Shown here: positions 52,623-62,327 of the stretch, piece by piece | Numbering within the stretch: position 1 is the stretch's first letter | Layout of the letters: the number at the start of each line of letters is the position of its first letter | NCBI GenBank assembly: GCA_028583405.1 | Contig: CM053263.1 | Location: forward strand, 2,642,715-2,706,714 | DNA: 64,000 nucleotides | DNA from: Pogonophryne albipinna | Taxonomy: Eukaryota; Chordata; Actinopteri; Perciformes; Artedidraconidae | Direction of reading: 5' to 3' | Notes under the pieces: generated by a model | What the model was told of the DNA's origin: nothing | Databases searched by the model: none | Seen by the model: the letters and a program-made list of their open reading frames with translations, nothing else | Translations under genes and position numbers: made by a program

Positions 52623-52959
52623 TTAAAGTGAGGTTTTGTTTTGTTTCTTATTTAGTGTAATAGTGTGTATTCCCCTGTATGCAATTAGACTCCTTTTTTA
52701 GAGTCCTCCTTTTGTTGGTACTTTATCTAATTCTGCGCCCTTTTTGGCCGTTGTTTGTGCCAGGCTGCCTGTCCTATTATTTTGTTACCCTGCTATCTAA
52801 AATAAACCCATTATACCAATTCCAACTGGTGTGTGTTGTTTTCCTCTACCCCTAGAGGGGGACGTAACAGTCATAAATAAAACTGCAGGTTAAAACTCAA
52901 ATGTCCAAGATGCATGTTTTTAAAGGGGAAGTACATCATTTCTACACATCAAAGTCTGA

Positions 52960-54297
52960 ACCAGAGGGAGCTCCATGAGGTAAGATGATTTACCTCTTGA
53001 CTTTAAAATTACTCAAAAACCACGCCTGTTTGCTACCCTGGCTCTTAAATGGTGGAATGAGCTCCAGACGGCAGAAACTCTGCATATCTTCTGATGCAAA
53101 CTGAAAACGCATTTGTTTGGACTATACCTTGGCAATTAAGTTATTGCTGAAAAAAAGAAAAGCACTTGTTGAGTAATTTAGGCCTTGTAACTGATGCACC
53201 AGCACTTACTATGGTATGATCATAGGCGGCGCGTGAGGCTCAGGTTTGGGTTAAATAACTTTTTTTTACCTGACGCTGCCCTCCCCCGGCGTTTATAGAA
53301 AAGAGATCAACTCAGTGAAAGCACCGCCTGCTGACCAATTAGAGCTCAGTGTGCGGAGTTTAAATCTATCAAGTCATATTACAGAATAAAGGAAATACAG
53401 TTTAAACTGCCGTTGCAGAGAAGACGCCGACGTGTCGCACTTATCATTCATATCACACTGATATCACATCATCGATCATATAATATCACAATATTTCCTT
53501 ATCAGTCAGCTTCTCGAGCCGTATCTGGCCGTGCAACACTTACATTGTCACATACTGTATATGCAGAAGTATTATTTTAAGCAACACATTAAGTTGACGA
53601 AACACTAAACTCAAATGTAATTAAAGTCAGATCCACTCGTGTCTTAGATGGGGCAGTATCATAAAACTGTTGTACGCATTCAAACACTCGGTAATTTATT
53701 TATTTTTTAACCAGTTGTTATATATTCACCTCGCAGGTGGCTATGTGGTTTCCTGGATTATATGTTTAAATCATAGATGTTTGAAGTTCATATTTGTCTA
53801 ATATTAGTTTACTTTTCATTAATGAAGTATGACGCTGCGCTGTCAGTACACTTGTCCCTGTTTGTGAGTGGTCAAATGTAGCTAACCCCGCCCCTTTCAC
53901 GTGAACGCGCTCTCAGCTGGAGAGAGAAAACCTGGCTTGATTTACCGAGTTGATAACCAGCGTCGTAGGACCGCTCGTTTGTTAGGGTTAGTTAAGATAA
54001 CTCAAACATATCCAGGGTCTGTTGAACTGGCTTCGTAGTACAGTTTACTGGTGGCTGCATAGCAGCGCTAATGTCAAAGACAAAAACATTATATTTTTAT
54101 TTTACCAGGATGCAGTGACACACATTATTTGGGAAGGCTTAGCCTTCCCTAGCCTACAGTACCCGCCGCCCCTTGGTATGATCTTTCTTGAAGTGAATAT
54201 ATTTGCACTCTTTGTTGTTGTTTGGAGTTTGACTCTTTATGGTTTTTGCACCCATTGGATTTGGATAAAAGCGTCAGCTAAATGTTATGTAATGTAA
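52960..54297 (+). mobile_element. LINE 3' fragment, split by a DNA element
   Basis: A C-terminal LINE remnant near 53040 (LKWWNELQTAETLHIF) and, at 54230-54297, the tail TTGGATAAAAGCGTCAGCTA with ATGTAATGTAATGT. The DNA element at 53222-54173 interrupts it. Confidence 0.65.
53222..54173. mobile_element. DNA element inserted in the LINE tail
   Basis: TGGTATGATC occurs on both sides (53212-53221 and 54174-54183), and the ends ATAGGCGGCG and CGCCGCCCCT are short inverted repeats. An 8 to 10 bp duplication points to hAT or a related cut-and-paste element. The interior has no transposase. Confidence 0.72.
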
Positions 54298-54633
54298 TGT
54301 AAAATAATCAGTAAGAATTAAGTGAGCCAATCAGAACTCAATAGCCTACTCCATTACTAGCATTACACACCCAATTCTTGACGAAGCTGTCTGTGTTTAA
54401 GATGCATTCTGGGTAATGTAGGCCCTAGGATCAAGAGAAGAAGAAGAACGTCTGGAAGAAAAAACGATGTCTGGGCTTCTGCTGCATCAATATTGATTGT
54501 TTATTCATCCTTATTGTAGGTCATAATATAGGATTATATTTGATCATAGGAGTGCAATCTGTGAAGTACTTTTACAAGCCATTAGGACAATAGTTGCAAA
54601 AAATTAACATTTAATGAGACTTTTCAATTATTA

Positions 54634-54639
54634 TTTATT
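54634..54639 (-). terminator. Candidate polyadenylation signal of the slc6a12/13-like gene
   Basis: TTTATT on the plus strand about 175 bp past the stop codon. Confidence 0.4.
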
Positions 54640-54812
54640 ATAAAAAGGGTTAAGACTTGAGTACCAATATAAAAAACATACATGAAACATCATGAATACA
54701 TTTATACAAGTTTGTATATAAAAAGAAATGTGTTTTTGTCACATATTTGTACACTTTAAGGATGACCTCTATATGCACAGTCATCAGCTACAGGTCTGTT
54801 TATCAATGACCA

Positions 54813-54986
54813 TCAAACCATGGGTTCCTCCATCTCCCTCTTCTCTCTATTCTCCTTGTTCTCCTCCACAGGCCTGTTTGGTGGCGGCTGTGCCTTGAAG
54901 ATGGCTTTTTTACAAAGCGTGAGAATGGGCTTGTCTGGCCGAGCCTGACGCAGATCACTGGATGGAGTAGTCATGGTATTGGGATT
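54813..54986 (-). CDS. slc6a12/13-like last exon: C-terminal tail
   Basis: [20 protein letters not shown], then a Lys/Glu-rich end to EEPMV and TGA. TPSSDLR resembles the TPSTDLK-type tail start of related SLC6 proteins. Confidence 0.8.
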   Translation of the reverse strand, partial: NPNTMTTPSSDLRQARPDKPILTLCKKAIFKAQPPPNRPVEENKENREKREMEEPMV

Positions 54987-57900
54987 CTGATTTACAGCAA
55001 GGAGAATGCAATTAATATCAAGCTCTCACCACAGAATCAAAGTTAAGATCTGAGATTAAAAGATAATACATTATTACTGAAATCGGCCAACAACTACTGT
55101 CACTCACCTTCCACTGTGAGATCAAAATGAATGCTGGGATGCTTATCAGTGGAGTTAAGACAAGTATCGTGCCCAATATGCCCCAATGTGAACCGATTGT
55201 AAAACCATACACGTAGACTTCTTTTTTAATACTCAAGTCATACATCATTGTGGCCTAGAGGAGAAGAAGAGATCAAGTTAATGCTGAATTGTAAATCAAT
55301 TGTTGCAGTGCAAGAAAAGAAGGAATTCTGACCAATAGAAAGAAGTGGAAAGAAAGCTATTTGTAATTTCAGGAAGCACATTCTTTGCATCAAATGTAAT
55401 GGGTTTTTGTGATTTATTTAGCCTAAACATACAATAAAACTGTTTTAATTATCAATACGAATAACTACGAGGGCTGTACAATGATATTTTACTGATCATT
55501 CTGTGAGGTGTGTTAATTAAATGACATACGTGAAACACTGAGCAAAGATAGAAAGCAAGGAGAGAGAGGAAGAGGAAAGGCAAAGATCTGTTTTCAGAAG
55601 TAATATCAGGTACAAAATAATGAGTACATATGAAAACATGACAGGAAATACACATTAAAGTAGATGAATGAAGTATAGGAGACAAGTGTGAGTATCTCAC
55701 CCAACAGATGAGCGGCGTGATGAACATCCAGCAGTACTTCAGCACGGGGAATGGTTTGTATCCGATCATGTCCTCAATGTTGTCATAGAAACGGTCCGCA
55801 CCTGGACAGAAAGTGTAAGCCAACCAAAAGGATCAAACTGGTTTCATATTTGAAACAAAAACACATCGGGTCAATAAATAATAAACCCAGAGAAATGGCT
55901 TAATCTTTGTGAAATCCTGAGGCATCTTTCCCTAAACCTGTCCATACTTGATTGACTAGTATTGTACGATTTTTTTTTACAGGTCTCCCTTGAAAAAGAG
56001 ATCAATGATCTCAATGGGATTTATCTGTATAAATAAAGGTTTGAAATGAAATTAAAGAAATATTTCCATTTAATGCAACGTAACCACTCTACTCCACCAC
56101 AATAACTTTATATTGAAATTCTTGTGCTTGATAGTTACTTTTCAGATGGAGATCTTGCATACAAAACTTTAAGTGAGTTCATTAAATGTATTGCATTCTG
56201 ACTAAACTACCCAATATTATAGAAAGTAGTTGAAATGAACTCCACCTTGAGAAATTACAACATGAAAGGACCACCTTGATAGTAATACATCAACAATTAT
56301 TATAACGCAGATGCTATTTACACCCTTGTGACTATAGTGATCAAATGCTATTTGCACCCGGGTTTATGTAACCACATATTGGCTATTTACAGCCGGGTGT
56401 ATATAGCATTGCAGAAACACATAAACTCAGGTATCCATAGACATTGCTATTTACAGCCGGGCATACATTTGATTATGTTTTAAATCCATATGTGTTTTTG
56501 GAATTGTATTTGTCTTTGATTACTAGTAGTACATACAAGCAGAAGAGAAAACTACAGAAACAGGAGCGGTGCACCTAACAACATCCAGAGATTGATTTGT
56601 GGGAATGCAGAACAGCAGAATCATTTGTCAAAATGATGGAGGAAAGCAGACACAGCTCAAAAAATAACACAATAATCCACCCCTGAAACTACCTTCACGT
56701 ACACAGTGAAGGAGGGAGTAGCCTCATTTACATTTTCATAACACAGACTCACTCAGAAGAGTCAAATTAATGGCTAAACAACAAAACGTAGGGATGAGGA
56801 AGTAGCTGCAGAAAGGATATATCACTCTGCATTGGTTTGTAGCAGAAATAAATAAATTGTTTTATTTAGAGTATGCAATACAGATGCTCTGAGAGATGAG
56901 ATGTACAGCATTATGAGAACAGAGGAACTCCACCCACGTGTTGTAATTTAGCCAGTAATGAAGGTGTGGGAGGCAGAGAGAGCTCAGAGGATTTATCCAA
57001 AATGATGAGTAATTTCAGCAGGATAGATAACCATTGAAAACTTCATTAAATATTCTAAATGTCTATACTGTATTTAGAGAATAGGATTAGCAGAAAGCCA
57101 CAGGATGTTGTTTCAGTCCAGTAGATGGCACACTTCTGGTTTAAGAAAAACCCACAAACAAACACTACGTTTTTCTGAGTTTGTTCATTTGACAGTGTCT
57201 CCATAAATGAGTTGCTAAATAGGCCAAGAAAAGACAAAGAAACCATTCAAGTTGTTTCTTTGTGTTGTATCAATTGGGTTTTGCTGAAAAAACTGAAAAA
57301 CAAGAACACAGCTCTCCTTCCTGTGAGGTTCTAAGGACCATTGTAACTAAATCCGGCCGACCCCTCCCACCCTGGACACAAACTGTTCACCCCCCACCCC
57401 CCCCCCCCCCCCTCTGGCAGAGGCTCCATCAGGACCAAAACCTCTCGCCACCTGAACAGTTTCTTCCCCTCCGCTACCGGCCTCTTAAACAAGGCCCGGC
57501 CCCCCCAAAATAGAACACATGTTCCCACAAAATAAAACAAATGTAGCAGGTCGGGGGACAAAACTAAAGAAATATCCATTAAAGGAGTGGCTAACACCTG
57601 AGAGCTGGAGGAAGGTAATCAAGACCATAAGTCACACCTGAGAGCTGAGGAGGAGGAGGAAGGAGATCTCACTCAACTGCAGACAGAGAACAGGAATGGA
57701 AGCTATTGAACCCAGTTGGATTCTTCTGGACTCTTTCTGAACCACCAGGCGGTTTTTTGAAGATCACTGAACCCCGGGGCTGGTGGGGTAAACACATTCA
57801 CCTTCAACACCACAAATGAAGTTAACTTGTTAACATAGGTTCAGGAGCATGGCCACGCCTAAAACCCCGTCTCTAACCACGGCCACCCCTATTTATATCC

Positions 57901-60361
57901 GGCCAAACTTCCGGCCACTGCTTGTCTCCATTCTTTTGGACTACCTATGTTGCAAATGTATTATCTTTTCGATTTACACACGGCATCTATTGCACGTCTG
58001 TCCGTCCTGGGAGAGGGATCCCTCCTCTGTTGCTCTCCCTGAGGTTTCTCCCATTTTTTCCCTTTAAACTGTGGGTTTTCTCTGGAAGTTTTTCCTTGTA
58101 CGATGTGAGGGTCTAAGGATAGAGGGTGTCGTTTTTCTCATACTGATATTCTGAACAATCTGTGCTGTTGTATTTGCTGTAAAGTGTCTCTACTGTAGGC
58201 TATTTTTATTATATGTACAGCACTTTGGCTCGACCAAAAATCGTTTATAAATGTGCTATATAAATAAAACTTGATTTGATTTGATTTTCTCACCGAAACA
58301 GGGAAAATGGCCACACGTTTCTGGTTCCAGAAACACTTTCACAACATGTTGCATATTTCGGGGATATTCTCAGAACACTATTCGAGCCATTCCTTCCGCA
58401 TTGGCGCAGCGTCCACAGCAGCCATCTCTGATCAAACCATCCAGGTCCTGGGCCGCTGGTCATCCCAAGATTACCACACCTACATCCGCAACAATCTTAA
58501 CGATCTCAGACAGGCACACGCTCAACTCAATTCCATTTAATCTGACTCTTTTGGGGGCCCGTAATCAGCCCAAGCAGATCATGCCGGAGACGGAACCCCC
58601 ACTCTCAGTCTCCCACTGCACGGACCACAGCACGTCCTCCCAGACCAGAACATCCCTTCACCCCCCTCATATCATTCATTTGTTACTTCTGCAAGAAACC
58701 TACAAACATCACACTGTTTTGGCGTGGTTCCTGCTAGTGAAATGAAGTTAACTTGTTAACATAGGTTCAGGAGCATGGCCACGCCAAACCTACGCTACAC
58801 AATGATGGGGAAAGATTTAAATATGAATCTGTGTGCTTAGCTGCTGGTGGATATTGTCACAGATTCTCAGAAACTATGCACCAATAGCCTAAGAGGAGTG
58901 TATCTGCAGCATATGTGGCGCATATGCAAAGCCATGGGGGGAATACAATTATGGGAACCTTATTCCAAATATCCAAGAACAAAAATGAACACAGGATCCA
59001 TTCATCTTTTCAATCTCATCAAAATGACCTGTTTTCTTTTGTCGGTAGATGTCTTTTAAATATAATTTATATTACAAACTATACCGTGGATATCAAAAGC
59101 TGGTTTCTTACAGATAAGATTTTACAGATACAGTCAGTTAATTACACAGATGAAACAAATGCTGCTGTCAGAATCGCATGAGCTCAAGAAATGTAATGAA
59201 GGTACCTAAAAGCTAAATTCATCAGATATCTAGTTCTTCAGAAATGATTTTAAACATTGTAGCATTAGTTCAATGCTGCATACCAGTGCATGATACAAAG
59301 CAACGTGCAGTGATGGCAAATGGCATGACTTACCATACACCCAGGAAATGACAATGCACTCAAAGCAGGCAATAAAGAGGAGACTGATTCCACTGGGGCC
59401 GTAGGTGTCAATCAGCTGGAAGACGAACATCCCTCCCTGAAACATGAGCATGAATATAATTACTGCCTGAGAGTAGTGTGCCTCCGACCACCTGTCACAT
59501 TGCAGTTTACACCGAGTGTCGTCATTTTATCTTAGTGTTTATAATGCATTTTTTTTAAATCAGCATATGAATTATTGGGTAATGGCTGAACATGTGTCCA
59601 TCAAAGTGACGTTTGACCACCAAAATCGAATCAGTACTTACAGCCAAGAAATTATCCAATTAGCACCAAATGTAACCGCAAATGTAAAGGTTGTTGGTCA
59701 TGGACATTTAAAAAGAATCACCTTATATCAGCGCTTAATGAAAAACGAAGGGATAGTGAACGTTATAACAAGTATTTTTATGAATAATTCAGAAGCAAAT
59801 GTCATGACATATCTATCCAATAGCTGTCTCTCTAGCTAATACTGGACCAATTTAAAAAATAGTTATAGCTATAGTCACAAAGATATGGACAACTAGCATC
59901 CAGATTAAGAAAAAAAGCGTCCCTTGAACATACCAATAAAGATCACACAGTACTGCGAGTGCTAATCTATGTCTATGCTGTTATTGGATAATTAGTATCC
60001 TCTATGTCCTTATTTCACGAAGCATGTCCTCACCTCAGTAAGGCATGGCAGCCCCAGCAGGAAGCAGACGACAGCGATGACCAGGACCAGGATCTCCCTG
60101 CGGCCGCGCCTCCTCAGCTGACCTGGGAACATGTCTGTGAGGCCTGTGGCCAGGCTCTCCACACACACAAACTGTGAGGAGGGGAACACATTAACTAATT
60201 TAATAGTGAGGAAACACTGCATACAGTATGATAAATGACATACAATACCTGTGAGTCCAGGCCGAGGAAGAGGATCATGAGGAAGAAGAGCACAGCCCAG
60301 AAGGACGAGCCAGGCAGCAACGACAGAGCCTTTGGATAAGCGATGAAGATCAGACCAGGAC
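54813..60361 (-). CDS. SLC6 transporter of the BGT1/GAT2 group, last six exons (partial)
   Basis: Exons 60249-60361, 60034-60171, 59334-59436, 55701-55801, 55108-55254 and 54813-54986 join in frame, about 258 residues to TGA at 54813-54815. Traced parts: TM8 ([17 protein letters not shown]), TM9 with [16 protein letters not shown] and [12 protein letters not shown]10 ([16 protein letters not shown]), the loop [18 protein letters not shown], and TM11-TM12. FVCVE, the RRGRRE stretch and the [12 protein letters not shown] loop fit SLC6A12/A13 better than GAT1; the syntenic position next to iqsec3 agrees. These proteins import GABA, betaine or taurine with Na+ and Cl-. The TM11-TM12 exon is unusually divergent. 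The 5' exons should lie beyond 64000; none was found at 60362-61545. Confidence 0.88.
55108..55254 (-). CDS. slc6a12/13-like exon: divergent TM11-TM12
   Basis: [20 protein letters not shown] and [20 protein letters not shown] to SQWK. It lacks the family's usual YP-W-G-GW and ALSSM pattern and is 21 bp shorter than the matching exon of the slc6a1-like gene. Splice sites CTCTAG and GTGAGT are good. Confidence 0.82.
55701..55801 (-). CDS. slc6a12/13-like exon: loop and TM11 start
   Basis: [18 protein letters not shown] and [15 protein letters not shown]. Confidence 0.9.
55980..56050 (+). repeat. LINE 3' tail fragment
   Basis: CAGGTCTCCCTTGAAAAAGA and CTGTATAAATAAAGGTTTGA resemble, in opposite orientation, the tail of the 6390-6905 LINE. 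Confidence 0.6.
56051..57330. other. slc6a12/13-like intron, mostly unrecognised
   Basis: A short word GCTATTTACAGCCGGG or close variants recurs at 56313, 56347, 56382 and 56446. Otherwise no element was identified. Confidence 0.5.
57345..57520 (+). repeat. C-rich repeat fragment
   Basis: Contains a long C run near 57390-57412 and a frame with [18 protein letters not shown] LINE-type residues. Low confidence as to family. Confidence 0.35.
57936..58286 (+). repeat. L2-type LINE 3' end with a different tail
   Basis: GGACTACCTATGTTGCAAAT to GTCTAAGGATAGAGGGTGTC matches the L2 at 44959-45150, but then continues AGTGTCTCTACTGTAGG to a TTGATTTGATTTGAT tail instead of the TTGATTGA tail of the 45255 copy. 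Confidence 0.82.
58307..58540 (+). pseudogene. Tyrosine recombinase C-terminal fragment
   Basis: 77 residues, ATG at 58307, with [12 protein letters not shown] (His28, Arg31) and [14 protein letters not shown] (Trp51, Tyr59), the H-x-x-R, W and Y box of tyrosine recombinases in Ngaro or Crypton-like elements. The N-terminal part with the first catalytic Arg is absent. Confidence 0.75.
58786..59333. other. Intronic DNA, nothing recognised
   Basis: No coding or repeat signature was identified. Confidence 0.4.
59334..59436 (-). CDS. slc6a12/13-like exon: TM10
   Basis: [20 protein letters not shown] to CIVISWVYG. The usual FDYYAASG is IDTYGPSG here. Confidence 0.9.
60034..60171 (-). CDS. slc6a12/13-like exon: TM9
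   Basis: [20 protein letters not shown] and [20 protein letters not shown] to PCLTE; 46 codons in phase 0. Donor GTGAGG. Confidence 0.9.
60249..60361 (-). CDS. slc6a12/13-like exon: loop 4 and TM8
   Basis: [20 protein letters not shown], then [18 protein letters not shown]; 113 bp as in the slc6a1-like gene. The second sodium-site Asp-Ser is kept. Confidence 0.9.
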
Positions 60362-60999
60362 CTGGAGAAAGCACATCAAGGATTCTATCAACACATCAGA
60401 GTGTTAGGGATTTAGAGTCTTCTAACATAGCCGTTCCCAACCTAAATCTGTCATGAAAGGTTGTAGCCTAATAATGACAAAAAATAAACATACTTTAATG
60501 GAAGATAAATATGTTATCCTGTCATCTTGACCCCTCACATTTTTCACATGACTCTTTGAGGTGTCCCAAAACTCAGGCTGGAGAATTCATGTTTTAACAC
60601 ATTTATTAATAGCTTCAGTTTAATATATGCCGTTTTATTGCATGTTGCTTTCCTAAAAAGAAGGTGGACATTCAACAGAACTGTGTCTGGACGTTATATG
60701 CCATCTTGTGGGCATTGGTGGTTGTTGTCACTGCAAACACTGAAGCCATAATGTGAGAAAGTAAATGGGCAACTACTTTCACCCCTGATAATATAAGTTT
60801 TATCATCCACAATGTCAAACATTTGTAGTACAAAACTATTGGCAACAATATATACTTATACAAAAGTAAAAGTAGTCTACTTATACAAAATTAGAATAAT
60901 ATATATGATATGTTTTATAATGATTGATCATTAAAGTGTTCTCAAAGCTGGTAAAGGTGCAGCTAGTTTGAATGACTTTGTATACTGCAGGGTAGCTTG

Positions 61000-61545
61000 T
61001 AGGGGTGTAACGGTATCCGTATTCGTCCCGTACCATCACGGTTCGGACGTCATGGTTCGGCACATGCAGTCACACGACGAATACGCCTTTTTTTTACGAG
61101 TGGGAAAAAAGTCTGTCATTCAGGGCAGTATCCATTACACTATTTATAATCCAGGGGGCGGTATTGCGCCTAAAAGCTGTTTGCCAGCCGCCCTTAAACA
61201 ACAAATGAAGAACAAGAAGAAACACAACAACAAAATACAAGAAGAAGAAAAGTTAGTATGGCGATTTCAGATAACACACAGGAGCTAGAACCCACCTGCT
61301 TCTTTTAAATCAGCTGTGTGGGAACATTTCGGGTTCCCTGTGGACTACAGTAACGATGAAGTGTGCGAGTGGTGGATCGGACGAGGACGGTGTATCGGCG
61401 TTGTTCGATAGCGGTGCGGTATGCTAATGGTAACACACGCCAAACATGCTAAATCATATCAGAAGGCATCATCCAGATTTGCCAATCACCGGAGCCCGGC
61501 AAAAGACAACAGCAGTTCAACAGCTGATCCCCGCTGTTTTTAAGA
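61000..61545 (+). mobile_element. BED-finger hAT transposon remnant, cut by a DIRS element
   Basis: The left end TAGGGGTGTAACGGTATCCG is a known hAT-type edge. Around 61293 the sequence reads SFKSAVWEHFGFPVDYSNDE and around 61445 NMLNHIRRHHPDLPITGARQ, the BED zinc finger of ZBED1-like transposases, in different frames. The reading stops at 61546, where the DIRS end begins. Confidence 0.75.
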
Positions 61546-61546
61546 A

Positions 61547-61847
61547 CTGAGGTTACCTACTGTAACCCAGCTTCTATGAGTAAATGGCGCAGCCCTCTAA
61601 GGCTATCGCTATTGGGTTATCCCTCTGCGCCCCCGCGCAGCACTGAAACACTTGTAGTCCACGCCCACCCGCCAGGTGGGCCCCACCCTCGGGCCTCCTT
61701 CCGGTATAAATAGGAAGGGAGCCCGGCAATCTGCTCCCATACAATATAACTTTTCTTCAGCTATTCGTAGAGCCAGTGGGGCCCAGCACTTAGAGGGCTG
61801 CGCCATTTACTCATAGAAGTTGGGTTGCAGTAGGTAACCTCAGTTCT
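61547..61847. repeat. DIRS inverted repeats (ITR and internal complementary region)
   Basis: 61547-61602 and 61789-61847 are inverted copies of about 58 bp around a spacer of about 186 bp. Confidence 0.8.
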
Positions 61848-62327
61848 ATTTCGTATATGGCTTCGCCCTCTAAGGCTATCGCTATTGGGTTAAGGGCGAA
61901 GCATGATGTAGTCTGCGCCCCACTGGGTCCGTCCGGCACTAGAAGCACAGACACACCTGCTCAATAACACCCCCCTGCCTGTTGTGCCATGCGTAATGGC
62001 GCATCACCGTCCCTGGAACATAGCCAAACATGCCTATCTTCCCGACGGGGTGAAGGCTGGGAACAATACATACCGGCCGCTGTGAGAAAGTAGAGACGAA
62101 GGTCCCACCTTGTCCTGCGATCATAGAGGGGGAACAGCCGCTCTCTGCGTGTCAGACAGGTAGGAGAGCGCTCAGCTGGATCCCTGACGTCACTCACTCT
62201 GACCAGGCACTCCGTACGAAGTGTGTCAGAGTAACGGGAACATCCCTCTCATACGAGGGGGAAAAAGGTCCGCTCTCTGTGTGCCGAGAGGCAGGAGAGA
62301 GGCGCACCGCTGGATCCCTGACGTCAC

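Larger units (their letters stand above)
57814..58785 (+). mobile_element. Tyrosine-recombinase element remnant between 46-bp direct repeats
   Basis: The 46-bp word starting AAATGAAGTTAACTTGTTAA and ending GCATGGCCACGCC is present identically at 57814-57859 and 58740-58785. Between them lie an L2 tail (57936-58286) and a tyrosine recombinase C-terminus (58307-58540). The right repeat is preceded by TTGGCGTGG, which pairs with CCACGCCAA at its end. Split direct repeats are typical of Ngaro/DIRS-class elements; assignment is inference. Confidence 0.65.

Noticed and set aside
52622..52870. A possible solo LTR ending GACGTAACA
   Set aside because: The end and a nearby AATAAA are suggestive, but no matching start or duplication was found.
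60362..60999. Search for the next upstream exon of the slc6a12/13-like gene
   Set aside because: No sequence like the expected TM7 exon was found, so it is assumed to lie beyond the DIRS element.
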